64,000 nucleotides of DNA from Kalmusia sp. IMI 367209 (GCA_027946365.1 JAPEUQ010000002.1:1116001-1180000); one strand, 5' to 3'; shown: positions 25,163 to 36,771, counted from the first letter of the stretch. Made by a program: numbers and translations. Notes: generated from the sequence alone by a model not told the origin.

Positions 25163-27266
25163 CTAGTACAGATCGATAAGGTCAATCTGCTCGTCGGCCT
25201 TGTGAGCCTTCTCATCCTCGTCATTCAGCTGGGTTTGCCTAAGCAGGCGTCGAGCAGAGCCGAACCCAGGAGTGCTGTTGAAGCCGCTGCTTCCGGAGCG
25301 CTCGCGTCCTGTGGTGGTGTTGTCTACACTGTTGGAGCCAATAGGCTTGAGAGTCAAGGGAGTTTGGGCTTGCAGGTGAGGCGGCGGAGCACGGCGAGAA
25401 CCCTCTTCGGGGGCTCCGAGACCACTGAAGTCATTGGTCTTTTTGTCTTCGGTACTGGCGTTTCGCAAGAAGGGAGGCTTCTCGGGAGAAAGGGGATGGG
25501 CAGTGGCGTCGTTCAGCCTTCCGGTCATCTGGGCTTGACGACCGCTTACGATGTCTCCGTGAGTAGGCGTGAACAATGTCGCTTTGAGAGGCATACGTCT
25601 TCCGATCTGCAGTCCTCGGTTGAATGGATGATCGGGATGTTCGGGGTCGAACAAGAACGCCATTTCAGGGCTATCTTTGGAAAGTGTTCCAGCACGGAAT
25701 TGCTTCATTCGGACTTCGTACTCGTGGCAGGCAGCGTAGCCCTCGTTGTAGCAAGCGCTCCGTAGCTCGTCATTGCCTTCAATCTTTCCAATGGACTTGC
25801 CATCTGCAAATCCACGGTCGTACTCGACATTCGCAACGCGCATAGCTATGTCGTATTCGATGTCAGCTTTAAGCTTGGCCTCAAGTGCTTCGATCGCTTC
25901 CGCCTTGAACATTTTCATATAAGCTCTTTCTCGGAAGCTCAATAGCGGCTTCTCGAACGTTTAGCTCCTCAGTCCTGAGAGCGAGATCCCTATTTGCATT
26001 TCGATCGTGTTGGGCTAGCTCGTGCGCGACCTGTGCACGGATGAGCTCTTGGTTGATGTCCGTAAATGTCTTTAAGTCCTGGTCATCTGCACCTGCGAAG
26101 TGCTTATGACCTAAAGCAAGAATCTGCTCAGTTTGCCGCACGAGATCCTCTCGGGCTTGGACGTCCAGCTCTTGCTTCTTCACCTCGACAGTCTGTTTTA
26201 CGATCACGACCCGTTGTTGGAAGATCTCGCTGATGGTCTGCTCCAAAGCTGTCTCATAGTTTCGGCGAATATTGGCTTCAAACTCTTCCATTGCCGCTTT
26301 ACGAGTCTTACGTTCGATCTCAAGATCCTGCTTGACCTTTCGTAGCTCAGACTGTAGTGACCTAGCCTCTTCTCGAGGCTCAATTCGCTCACCGTCGCGC
26401 CGGGGATCATTGGGAAATCGACGAGGGGCCCGAGGGAGGATGGGAAGCTTTGCGGTGTCAATTGTATATACAAATATTTAGAGACAACACTTATACTAAC
26501 CTTTTCCGGGAATGATCCAGGTCGAGTGGTTTCGAGGCTTTCACTGTGTTTCGGCGCAACCTTCCTGGTGTAAGTATCATATTGAGGTATTATGAAAGAT
26601 CCCACTTACCTTTGATCCGTACATGCCACGTCCGAGTGGAGTCACCGCTCCGGATGATTGAGATGGACCTGAATCCCCTTGGCGAGTGGGATGATCACGC
26701 ACTTCGACAGTTCCTTGGTGACGACTGTGGGGCTTATCCTCTGTCGGCGAAGAGGTAAGTTCAATTTCTGGACCATCAGTATCCTTCCTCGCATCCTCCG
26801 CAGGGCCCTCCATGGCATCTTTGATGCTCTTCTGTTGAAGTCCACCACTAGTTATAGGTGTAACGCTACAAGTATCGCAAGATGCAGTGATTGGTGCAGA
26901 TGAAGTAGTAGATACGGGGGCAAACAAACCTTGAGAGGATATGCTGGTCACGGCCTCGCTAGTGTGGCCACCTCCTAACAATGTCTCCTTCGCTGTCTCT
27001 GTCGGTTGGAAAACTGCATGCTCTGCACCTGAGGTGACAGCCGAAGTGGGATACTGCTCGGCCTTGGTGATCTCGAGTGCCTCGAAGATAGGCTGCACAG
27101 CGTTGGTGGGCGTGTCATCTTTAGCGACAGGTGCAACATCCTAGTTTAGTAGTCAGCCTGCGGGCTTTTAGAAGGATTCAGGGTTGGAGCTGCGACAAAC
27201 CACGGCATCATCCATTATGGGAGAACCAGAAGTGTCTTCAACCTGCACGATGGACTCTGAAGGCAT
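25163..27266 (-). CDS. Unrecognised coiled-coil protein, two frame lesions
   Basis: I do not recognise the family. The model has four exons: 27201-27266, 26610-27140, 26501-26564 and 25163-26447. Introns have good signals (60 bp with ACTAAAC branch and CTAG; 45 bp with GTAAGT and CCAG; 53 bp with GTTAGT and AAAG). The protein would be about 647 aa: a Ser/Thr-rich N-terminal third, then a charged helical region likely to form coiled coil (SLQSELRKVKQDLE, RRNYETALEQTISE, VEVKKQELDVQARE), then AYNEGYAACHEYEVRMKQF-like helices and a disordered basic tail. Two one-base excesses are needed: one at the start of the third exon (CCAGGAAG, near 26560-26566) and one near 25935-25960, where two frames of the same helix overlap. 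Removing both gives an exact multiple of three. The small third exon could alternatively be skipped. Confidence 0.5.
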
Positions 27267-27948
27267 GATAGATGGATGCGAGCGAAAATATTGGACTAGG
27301 ACGTGAGACCAACTCCAGAAGCGGGACTTGTTGGCTTCTGGAACTAGGCGAGTTGAGGAAAATTGAGGGAATAGTGGAGAGAGTCCAGCATAGCGACCAT
27401 GGTTTATATACCTGCCACAGGCGTAGAAAATATTGAGTGAATAAGGCAATGCTTAGATAAGGACCGAAAGTGACCGAGAGTCGTTTGTTTGATACTAAGA
27501 AGAGACTTGGGTGTCCTTGCGAAAGACATGGGTCACCGAGGATTGCAACGGTGAAGTAGGTCCAAATACGAAGCTGTAGGCTGCTGTCGCGTACCTGGAA
27601 GGAGCTATGGCCAGCTTATCCTGTGTCAGTAAGAAAGAGAACGGAAGATTGACTCCTCAGAATCTGTGGTGAATACTAATGTGAAAACACGAATTGTAAG
27701 TGAAAGAGTTGATCAAGTAAAAGATAATCCGAGCCAATTCTTATTGTACTAGATGTAGGTGGAAGCTAACTTTGAAGGCTATGTGAGGATTACTCTGCAC
27801 ATAGAATCGTAGCGAAAATCGATTGCTGCTCATGATCCTAGCCCAAGATTTCTTTCAGTCCGTCTCAGATATAGGCAGGAGTGTTCGAAATCAGCGCCCG
27901 TTCGTAAGTAGCGTAAGCTTGGATTTGCTTGCAAGAGTGCGTGAAAGC
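27267..27948. promoter_or_regulatory. Intergenic stretch upstream of the coiled-coil gene
   Basis: No gene is supported. It lies between the start of the coiled-coil gene and the 3' end of the F-box gene, both on the minus strand. Confidence 0.35.
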
Positions 27949-29470
27949 TCATCCAAGGTTAGTGAGAACGTCTAGTTCAACGACCAGCTGGAACCGAACG
28001 CCTTTCTCTTCAAACAAGTCTGTCAACATCTTCACGCCGCCAATTGTACGGTCACCTTCGAGATGAACCACGAGCTCTTTCAACCGTGGAAGGCAGCGTG
28101 AGCAATCATTTGCCAGCTGTTCCAATGAATCCCATACATCAGGATAGAAGAACATCTCATTGGACCATTGCATGATGTATGAAATGGTCAAGTGTTCCAA
28201 TGACGGTGGAAGCTCAGACGCTATTGGCAGTATACCCGCAGCAGCAGATAACCTACAATGTTTGTCAGGAATCAAAAGGTTGCACAGTTTGGCCTCTTTA
28301 AGATTAGCCAGTTGCCGAAGACTGCTGCAAGAGATGTCAGACTGATTGGTAGAGTCAAACCCCGCCTTGTCCGCCACTAGCCATAGTGTTTCCAGCGTTT
28401 GGCGTTGTCTAATAAGATTCGGGAACAGGTCTACTGTGGAACCGGATATCCAACACCATAGGTACGACCAGTGACAAACGAAGTGTCGCAGATTCTCGCA
28501 CGGTATGAGAGCCTTATCGACGTACTGGTGTGATAGAGTACATTCTGTAAGCTCAAAGCGTTGCAAATTCCTGAAAGTTCCCCTGAAAGGAATAGTGCGT
28601 GATCGATCTCCCACCACACCAGAGGCGCGAAGTACAGTTAATGAGGGACATTGGAGTAGAGAAGAAAGAATCGTTATGAGAGACGGTGCGTCGGATTCGT
28701 CATATTCCTCCTTGCTGTTGATTTGAAAGGCGAATGTCTTGAGCTTGGGTAAGCCGTGTCCTACGACGAGTCTACGATCGTTCTCCAGGCAGGGCAGCAG
28801 AAGGTGTCCCCAAAGCGTAAAATTGGAACTTTCAATAGATATAACGGAGATTTGCTGAATATTCTGGCACATGCCAATGATACCTGCGAGCTTTTCGAAA
28901 TATTCGCAGACTACATAAAAGTCAACCGTGAACTCTGGGCATACATTGAAAGAAACCACACTTACCCATGTCTTCGATGCCATATGCTGATACGTCATGG
29001 AATAGGTCATTACCAAGGCAGTCGCTCAATAGATTCTCGACATATTGAACATGAAGTCTCATTTCTTGCTTTTCCGTAATGGTCTTCCAGAATAAGCGGA
29101 GAGGAACGATGCCGTAGCGTGTAGTGGAGCCGATGATTGCACTGCAAAGTATCGGCACTACGAGTCTATTTAGTCTTTTTGAGGCGAGACTGAGCGCGTG
29201 GAGTGCTGTTCTTCGGAAGTAATTTTCGTATTGCCGCGCGCTTTCTTTCTCCTTGTCCCTGAAAGCCTGTGACTGGGGTTGTTCGAGACGAATGGCTTGG
29301 AGATTCGACACAATAAAGAGTAGAAGCTCGTCAGGGAGGTCAAGAAGGCTTCGCTGTTCGTTAGTGAAGGTTATGGGACTCGACTGATATATCGGCAAAG
29401 CAGCGGCTCTCACTAGCCATAGTTCACGGGGGCTCGCGACTTGCTTGTCGCTCATTGAGATCCTCGCCAT
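27949..29470 (-). CDS. F-box protein, paralog A
   Basis: There are two exons, 28966-29470 and 27949-28910, with a 55-bp intron (GTAAGT, GTTGAC, ATGTAG; phase 1). The product is 488 aa. An F-box-like motif starts at about residue 41 (SLLDLPDELLLFIVSNLQ) and is followed by LHALSLASKRLNRLVVPIL, the usual second half of fungal F-boxes. The remainder has degenerate leucine-rich or strand-helix repeats (LPKLKTFAFQI, LRHFVCHWSYLW, LPPSLEHLTISYIM, LPRLKELVVHL). F-box proteins link substrates to SCF ubiquitin ligases through Skp1; the substrate here is unknown. The same order of motifs occurs in the protein starting at 30937, so the two are probably paralogs flanking the carbonic anhydrase gene. Confidence 0.75.
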
Positions 29471-29944
29471 ATCGATCAGGTATGTGACCCTTGGGCCGTG
29501 GTAGTTCGTGTTTTGAGATGGGTTTTGCGAAGGTACGATAGGCGTTGAAGGTCAGGGAGACACGCCCGCGTGACTGCCAGGCTAAGCCAAGACTAGGCTA
29601 GACTAGCGCATGCATCACGGAAAGAGCGTCCCATAATAGATAAACGAATATTATAGCTGCTATAACTAAGTAGGAAGATAGGAAACTAAAAGAGTGAACA
29701 CGGGCGGTTGGAGCGGAGGCCGACAGCAGACATAGGTTGTGGCAATGAAAGCCTGGTCTAGGCCACGAATATCATGGAAAGCGCAGCGAAGTAAGATCGC
29801 CAACCCAGTAAAATGTCTCGGCTTTCGGGCCCAACTCGTGATCTGCCGCAACATGAATTAAGTAATTATCCTGCATGGAATGATCTGCAGGGATTGATTG
29901 GATCATCTGCGCGAATTCATGTGGTCTAGAGTCGAAAAGACAAG
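29471..29944. other. Intergenic stretch with AT-rich TAG/CTA-rich segment
   Basis: No gene was seen. At about 29580-29690 the sequence is dominated by CTAG, TATA and TAAG steps, the look of point-mutated repeat relics in fungal genomes. No element can be named. Confidence 0.3.
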
Positions 29945-30501
29945 CTACACCACCTTCCTCGCCTTGCCCGTCTCAACCTCATAGATCCATCCCGTGACCT
30001 TCACACCCTCTTCCACCGCCCTACCCTTCAGCCACTCTACGTCCTCCTTGACCTTCTCCTCCAGGTCCGGGAATGCCAGAAAATCAAGCTCCTCAACCTC
30101 CTTCGCTGCCGCCTCACCCTTGTTCTTCTTTACGAGTCCACGCGCAGTCTCGTTATCGAACGTGAGCATGCCGCAACCGGTATGCTTGACCAGCAGCACC
30201 TCGGTGGTGCCCAGGAGTTGTTGCGATATGACGAGTGAGCGGAAGGCATCGCGGGCAGAGGCGCCGGCATTGCGAATAACGTGGGCAGCGCCGAGGGGAA
30301 CGTTGAAGGCGGCAGCGGGGTCAATGCGAGCGTCCATGCACGTCACTCCAGCGCATGTCAGCGATCTCAAAGGCACACCCATAGTGAGGGTCACATACAG
30401 ATTGTATAGTTCTGGCTCGGAGGGAGAGCAAGATGACCTTGCGTGAAGGAATCTGCATAGGCTTTGTTGCCCTCGACAAGGTTACGCTCTCCTTTAGACA
30501 T
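29945..30501 (-). CDS. Beta-class carbonic anhydrase
   Basis: There are two exons, 30399-30501 and 29945-30345, with a 53-bp intron (GTATGT, GCTGAC, GGAG acceptor; phase 1). The product is 167 aa, the short beta-CA form. All zinc and catalytic residues are visible: Cys37 with Asp39 and Arg41 in LTCMDAR, and His89 and Cys92 in KHTGCGM. HVIRNAGASARDAFRSLVISQQLLGT is intact but for normal variation. The enzyme interconverts CO2 and bicarbonate. There is no targeting signal, so it is probably cytosolic. The intron falls three codons before the first zinc ligand; the joined codon gives Leu, and the upstream part (NKAYADSF, LALPPSQNYTI) matches the family, supporting the splice. The start at 30501 is the first in-frame ATG. 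It is divergent from the F-box gene at 30937. Confidence 0.93.
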
Positions 30502-30936
30502 TGTGGGACCACTGGATGGTTGCACTGGGGAATGCTAGATCTAGCTGTAGCTGGGTCAGTACTTCCATGACCTATACTGTGCTTTATATGCTGCTCCGAT
30601 CCCTTTTGACGCCTATCTTATTCGCAAGTGGAAATGATGAGAGAGCGGGGTATGATCGCGCAATACGAGACTGCAGTGCCTGGTCGGCGATGTGTGTAGA
30701 AGACAAGCAGCACATATAGAATACGCAGCTTGTGCAGAAGCAGCACAAGTCCCAAAGATGTGAGTGACAGTAAGATAATACAGGGACATGCATCGGTAGC
30801 GGCTTCCCTTATCGGGATCCTACGCTAGGCCAAAACAAGTCTTACGTAATAACACTCGCTCATTTTGAATCTAACTACCCTCCAGCCCATACGCGTTGCC
30901 TTTGTAGTCCGCCCGCTTCAGCACCTATCAATACCA
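30502..30936. promoter_or_regulatory. Divergent promoter region between carbonic anhydrase and F-box paralog B
   Basis: Two start codons face apart across 435 bp. No coding sequence was seen and no specific site was recognised. Confidence 0.4.
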
Positions 30937-32424
30937 ATGTCTTCTACCGAGTCTGGTCGTCCTGCTAGGCTTTCCGCACTCCCAGCGGAACTCCTTTTAG
31001 AGATCCTACAACACCTCACAATAGTCCGCGACCACCTGCCTTCACGAGAGGAAGAGGCTACACGTCGAGCGGAGGATGGACAAAAAGTCAAGGCCTTGGG
31101 CGCATTGACCTTAACGTGTCGTCGTCTGAACAACATTACCACCCCAATTCTCTACGAGTGAGTAATGTCCAGGTTGAAAGTGAACTCATCTCGCAGCCAA
31201 TGCGTTGCGAGATTCATGTGACCAAGACACTGCGCTGATTTTAATGGACTACGCTAAATTTTCCCTTCTTGTTTTAGAGCTCTTGAGTTCGTACCCACTA
31301 ATTGGTCTGCCTTACACTTGTTTTTAAGGACCATTTCTGAGAACCCAACCCTCATCGACCACGTTCACTACATTTATACCTGGAGGGAAAAGGTCAGTCA
31401 TGATCCGCCGGTTGCTCTGAGGAACACGCTGCAAAACATGTTGAGATCCCTATCGAAAATCGACCATTTCGCAGGGCTAGTGCCGCATATCGCTCAATCT
31501 CCCCAAATTTTCTCTCAAGTTTATATCACTTTCATCTCGCTAGCTCGTAACTTGCATGCTCTTGCGATTGGCGACTACTTCTTCAGCCTTGGAGATTTGA
31601 ATCCGCAAGGTCATTCGAATCTGCGCGAAGTTCTAGGAATCTTTCCTGGTGAGTGCGGCGAAGTTCGCCTTGTAGCACGTCCAACGACCGGCTATAACCC
31701 GCTACTAATACTAATGCGAACGATTACACACGCCTCAGGCAATGATGGCTGGCGATTTGGATGGGGTTCCAGAGAAGTCTTTCATCACAACAAGCCTCAA
31801 CCGGTGCTTATCGAAGAAATTACCATCGATAAGTGCAACTTGGATGATTGGGGCATAGAAATGCTTCTCCAACACTGTACCCTTCTAAGGCGATTTATAT
31901 GCCGATGGTCGATGATGCGCAAAAATTCTGGGGGTGTACAGATAAACCTCGAAGGCCTCCGGCGACACTTAGAGCCATTTCAATATAGTTTGGAATGTCT
32001 TGTGTTGGATACACTGGACTCTACATGGCAGGTCGGTCTGGACGAAGTCATCCCCACCATTGGAAACCTGCGCGGATTCTCAGCGCTTAAGCATCTAGAT
32101 GTCTCAGGCATGGTGCTTTGGAGCGACGATGATACTGTGGAACAACCACGACTTGCTTCAATTCTGCCACCAAATTTGCAAACGCTAGTCATCAATGTCG
32201 AATGGGATGATTATGTGGAAGAGGGTTTGGCAGGACTCTCTGAAGATTGCGCGTTCCAAGCACCGAACTTGAGAAGTGTTAATTGCTCGTGGCGACCTGC
32301 TCCGAGCCCCATTGCAGAGGCGCTAATCGCCGAGTTCAAGGATGTCGGTGTAACGCTGGAGCTGGCCATGACGGAAAGTACCGAAGAGGAGGCAACTGAA
32401 AACGCACAGGGAGTATGTGACTAA
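30937..32424 (+). CDS. F-box protein, paralog B
   Basis: There are two exons, 30937-31157 and 31278-32424. The intron is 120 bp (GTGAGT, CGCTAA, TTTTAG; phase 2) and splices TAC-GA to A-GCT, giving YEALEFVPTNW. The product is 455 aa. The F-box is at residues about 11-70: RLSALPAELLLEILQHL, then LGALTLTCRRLNNITTPILYE. The C-terminal part has repeat-like blocks matching paralog A in order: LRRFICRWSMM, LECLVLDTLD, GFSALKHLDVSGMVLW, LPPNLQTLVINV. It is a presumed SCF adaptor with unknown substrate. The ATG at 30937 lies directly before the F-box; an upstream non-ATG start is not needed. Confidence 0.78.
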
Positions 32425-32530
32425 CAGCGAGGTACGCTGAGGCCATTCAATTCTATTATGTATCTTATCATAAACAAATTATCATGTACTAACAGATGTG
32501 TATTATGGAATTCATTTGGACAACCTCTCA

Positions 32531-33607
32531 TCACACAACTTCGATATCAAATTTTCCGGTGGCAGCTGGCCTTTCAAGCGACCATGCGATGCCATCCTCC
32601 ACACACTTGTCCCATTTTGCAGAAGCTTTCAAGGCCGGCCCGAGTCTCCGGAAACCGTGTGGTACACCTTTGAAAAGCCTGATCTCGGTCGGGACGCCCG
32701 CTTCAGCTAATAACTTTGCATACAACAATGCCTCGTCTCGTAGCGGGTCCAAACCCGCGACGCCGAACATGGCGGGCGGCATCCCTTTCACCTCTTCCGC
32801 CGAAGCTGCAGTCACCAGATTGATCTTGGTATCCGTCAAAGAGACCTTGGGAATCTGAAGAAGCGATGTGAACGATCTGACGGCTTGCATGGGAAGGATC
32901 GGTGCATGCTCGTTCTCTATGCAGGATGAGATAACCGGGCTCTTCATCAGCTTCAGTGGTCCTTCAGCATACGTTTCATGATGAGCTAGACCCGGAATAA
33001 TCAGCACTTGTCCTGCGATGTCTGGTAGTCCCTTTAGGGCATCACTCTTTCCAAGATGTTTTTCCAGAACCAGGGAGGCAGTGAGTTGCCCGCCTGCCGA
33101 TACACCACCTACAACAACTTTCGATGGATCAATTTTGAGCGTCGTTGTATTTTTGTGCAACCATACAAATGCATCCTGGGCATCGTTCCAAGCGGTTGGA
33201 AACGTATATTCGGGCGTGTGTCGGTAATTGACGTTGAGGACTACAACACTCGCGTTAATTGCAGTATTCGCACACGCCGCATCGTCTGTATTCAGTGTAC
33301 CAAACAAAAAGCCACCGCCGTGAAAGTACAGGTACGCCGGCAAGATCTCGTCCTCAGATTTGGAGATTGGGTGGTAACTGCGAGCCTCAATGGTAGATCC
33401 ATCGCGGGTGGGAATGGAATGGTCTGCCGTCCGCACGTGTGGTCCGAGTTTCTCCATGCCTTTTGCGGATATTTTCTCGCGCTCGCCATTGATAGTGACT
33501 TTGGCACTTTTCGGGTCGACGCTAAAGTCGAAGAATGGGATTGGATGCGTCTTCTCCACGGTGAGCCACTCTTCTGAAGGGCCGCCATACTCGCTGAAGT
33601 CGCACAT
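32531..33607 (-). CDS. Alpha/beta-hydrolase (HSL-type esterase/lipase)
   Basis: A single exon encodes 358 aa. The hormone-sensitive-lipase family signature is complete: oxyanion-hole HGGG at 96-99, nucleophile Ser170 in GGVSAGG, Asp287 in GLDPLRDE and His317 in GVPHGF. YRHTPEYTFP is the usual conserved block between them. There is no signal peptide, so the enzyme is probably intracellular. Members hydrolyse short acyl esters or lactones; the substrate is unknown. It is divergent from the SDR gene at 34038 over 430 bp, an arrangement that suits a shared catabolic or detoxifying step (ester cleavage followed by alcohol oxidation), but that is inference from position only. Confidence 0.88.
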   Translation of the reverse strand: MCDFSEYGGPSEEWLTVEKTHPIPFFDFSVDPKSAKVTINGEREKISAKGMEKLGPHVRTADHSIPTRDGSTIEARSYHPISKSEDEILPAYLYFHGGGFLFGTLNTDDAACANTAINASVVVLNVNYRHTPEYTFPTAWNDAQDAFVWLHKNTTTLKIDPSKVVVGGVSAGGQLTASLVLEKHLGKSDALKGLPDIAGQVLIIPGLAHHETYAEGPLKLMKSPVISSCIENEHAPILPMQAVRSFTSLLQIPKVSLTDTKINLVTAASAEEVKGMPPAMFGVAGLDPLRDEALLYAKLLAEAGVPTEIRLFKGVPHGFRRLGPALKASAKWDKCVEDGIAWSLERPAATGKFDIEVV

Positions 33608-34037
33608 AATCGTCGTATTGCAGTCGCCAAATTTCCTACAGCCTTCCTATAGGCAATATTTCGTATCTAAGGGTGACCGAGAGATCTTGACAGAACAGAG
33701 GAGCAGAAACAACATCATCAAGCAGAGATACTCCAACAGGGTATATATGTTGTTTAATAAGTGTGACGCTTCGTACGCTCCAATTTCGTCAGCACTCACA
33801 TTGGTCAGCCACTTACATGCCCCGCACCACGCTCTGAACCTCGGCAGTTACCCCATTGAACAATGCCATGAATGGATCAAAGTCAGCAGTAAACATCTCT
33901 ACACTCTTCCTAGGACGTCAATTGGCTCTAGTCTATTGGTAGAACACGTCAGCCTGCGGTGAGATAAAGACATTTGAGGGTTAACAACGTCACCAGAATA
34001 AACAAGACTTGCTTACAAGAGCCAGGATCTTCCATAT
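33608..34037. promoter_or_regulatory. Divergent promoter region between esterase and SDR
   Basis: No supported coding sequence. The open frames are extensions from the flanking genes. Confidence 0.4.
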
Positions 34038-34976
34038 ATGGCAGATATACCAACAACACCGCCCTCTCGTGGTCTGAAGGGGAAAACAGCTATCGTCACC
34101 GGAGCTGGGTGTGCCGGCGACGGTATTGGAAATGGGCGTGCTATATCCATCATGCTTGCAGACGAAGGTTGCAATGTTCTCTGCCTTGATGTGGACGTCA
34201 CGAATGCTGAGAAGACAGCCTTAATGACTAATTCGAAGCCTGGTCGGGGTCAGGCTATAGCATTTCAATGCGACGTCACACAAGCACAAGCCTGCGAAGC
34301 TTCCGTCTCCCGAGCTCTGGAAGCTTTCAAGAGATTGGACATCCTAGTGAACAACGTCGGCATTGGCGGCGCACCGGGGACTGCGCTTGAAGTTGACATG
34401 GAGGCGTTTTCAAAAGGGCTTGAATTAAATGTGTCGAGTATGGTGCTTATGGCGAAGTATTGCATCCCTGCGATGCTAAAGAACGAAGGCCCGGTGAAGG
34501 GGAGCGTTATCAATATGGGGAGTGTAGCCGGACTAAAAGGAGGCACGCCGCATCTGCTATATCCTACGAGTAAAGGGGCTGTGGTCAACATGACGCGGGC
34601 GATGGCTGCGCATCATGCTGAGAATGGAATCAGAGTGAATTGTGTCTGCCCAGGCGTAAGTTACCCTGTTTACTTCCTTGTGAACCCCTTTCCTACTATC
34701 TGTAGCTCGCTTTCGAGATAATTAATTGGCTTACGCATGTAGATGCTATACACACCAATGATGTACGCGGGCGGAATGAGCGAGGAAGCTCGCGAAGCAC
34801 GGCGGAAGAGGAGCCTCCTCGGCACAGAGGGCAATGCTTGGGATGCTGCGGGTGCGGTAGTGTTCCTTGCGAGTGATCACGCAAGATGGATTACGGGTGC
34901 AGTGCTTCCTGTTGATGCTGGCGCGACTGCAGCTGTCGGCATTGGGATGCCAAAGGGGGCGAGTGTGAATGGTTGA
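34038..34976 (+). CDS. Classical short-chain dehydrogenase/reductase
   Basis: There are two exons, 34038-34655 and 34743-34976, with an 87-bp phase-0 intron (GTAAGT to CATGTAG). The product is 283 aa. The cofactor motif is TGAGCAGDGIGNG (a TGxxx(x)GxG variant, about 21-33), followed by NNVG at 105-108 and the catalytic set Ser162 in NMGSVAG, Tyr175 and Lys179 (YPTSK). The splice joins NCVCPG to MLYTPM, as expected for the PG motif after the active site. The C-terminus has DHARWITGAVLPVDAG, the standard end of the classical family. An acidic residue after beta-2 (CLDVD) favours NAD(H). Substrate unknown. The longer glycine loop at the cofactor site is slightly unusual but occurs in the family. 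Confidence 0.9.
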
Positions 34977-35605
34977 TTGCCAGGAGTGAGAGAAACTTCG
35001 CCAGCGGCGTTTGCCAAGATGGATCTAGATGGTTGAGAAGACGCATACACCAAACATGACTTTTCGGAGGAACATTGAGGTCGCGGCTGCATTGCTCTTC
35101 TGTAGTGTCATGAGTCGTGATATTTTACTCATTCTACATACGTAGGAGACGCCTGATAAGAGAACTACTGGAAATCGATCAAAATCGGTCGGTCTACAGT
35201 CCAGCATTTCTCCGAACGCCAGACCTCAAAAAGAGGAAACTTGCCGAATCAATGCAAAGGCGATCACGAGACGATCCGGGGTCCCCAGACGGACGGCGAA
35301 TTTCGAGACCAAACAAAGATTCGCTTCCACCAATCACAAGCGTCCCTCGGCTCCTACTATGAAACAACCACGAGCCGCATGCCCATCCGGCACCTCCCCA
35401 ATTCGTGGAAGCAACATAGTACGACGGCGTGGCCAAGCCATATAGAGTAAGATAGCGCTGTTTACGTCCCTAGATTTCTCGAAGACGGGAAATTACTCCA
35501 TGCATTCGAGAGCTCAGCATTACTCAAATATGGACGTTAACCCGGGTTTACAATCTTTACTTCTGTTCATCTCATTGTATAGGAGCCTGGTTGGCACTTG
35601 CGAAC
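34977..35605. promoter_or_regulatory. Intergenic, promoter of GH43 gene
   Basis: No gene was seen. It lies between the SDR stop and the GH43 start. Confidence 0.35.
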
Positions 35606-36771
35606 ATGCATTTTCTCAAAACATTGACCAGCCTTGTGCTTGGTCTCTCAACTCTCGTTTCCGCAGCCACATACACCAATCCTATCAAGGCAAAGGATGG
35701 CTCGGATCCGCATATCGTCTACTCAGGCGGGTATTACTACCTTATGACGACGACGTGGACGAATCTGCAGATTACGCGTGCTACCACGATCAATGGGTTG
35801 AAAACGGGCACAACGAAGACGGTGTATAGCCAGAGCTCGGGATCGCGCTCCGGGAACATTTGGGCTGTAAGTCTTATCATGCTAATTACACGCAAGTCAA
35901 GCTAATCTAGCAATTAGCCTGAGCTACATTACATTGATAACTTGTGGTACATCTATTTCACTGCTGGAGATGGAAAAGATTTGGGAACGCAACGCCCGCA
36001 CGTGCTCAAGGGTGAGTCAAAATTTCGTACAAGATTCGCTGCGTGTGTTGAGTATCCTGAGACAACGATGTGAAAATGCCTTTTTAAGCTTTGATCTTCA
36101 TACACCATCACAAAACCCTCACGTATCATACAACTAACCCAATTACTCAGGCGGCGCCACCCCCCTGGGATTCCTTTAGCTTCCTCGCCACGCTCTCCAG
36201 CACCTGGGGTATCGACGGCACTATCCTCCGCTTCAGCTCTTGGGGAAACTACTTCGTCTACTCCTGCTTCCTAAACGGATCACCCCAGTCCCTCTGCATT
36301 TCCAAGCTCAACTCTCCTGGCTCTATTGGCTCGCCCAAACTCATCTCCCAGCCAACACTCTCCTGGGAAACCGTACGCAACCCCGTAAACGAAGGCCCGG
36401 CTGCCATGTACCACGGCGGAAAGACGTACCTTACATACTCGGCGTCCGACTGCTGGACCACCTCCTACTCTCTAGGCCTGCTAACATGGAACGGCTCGGG
36501 AGATCCCAGCTTAGCCAGCAGCTGGAGCAAGAGCGGACCGCTGCTCACGAGTGCGAACGGAAACTACGGCACCGGGCACAACGGATTCTTCCAAAGCCCC
36601 GATGGAACTGAGATCTGGAACGTTTACCATGCCACGGCCAACAGCGCGGGAGCGTGCGACGGTAACAGGTACACAATGGTCAACAAGGTGAACTGGAACA
36701 GCAACGGCACGCCGAACTTTGGTGTGCCGGCGAAGTTGGGGACTTCGTTCACGGGGCCTTCCGGCGAGTAG
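35606..36771 (+). CDS. Secreted GH43 arabinan/arabinofuranosyl hydrolase, frameshifted
   Basis: Three exons are read: 35606-35866, 35918-36011 and 36151-36771. The introns are 51 bp (GTAAGT...ATTAG) and 139 bp (GTGAGT...CTCAG). An N-terminal signal peptide (FLKTLTSLVLGLSTLVSA) is followed by the GH43 start TNPIKAKDGSDPHIVYS, with presumed catalytic-base Asp34. NIWAPELHYIDNLWYIYFTA spans the first splice. The proposed acid Glu lies in NEGPAAMYHGGKTYLTYSA, and GTGHNGFFQSPDG is also typical. Family members remove arabinose from plant-cell-wall arabinan. A run of six C at 36160-36165 puts the third exon out of phase; with five C the joined protein reads GGATPWDSFSF and is 324 aa, so the copy is either mutated or misread. 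The GH43 subfamily cannot be fixed by eye. Confidence 0.8.
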
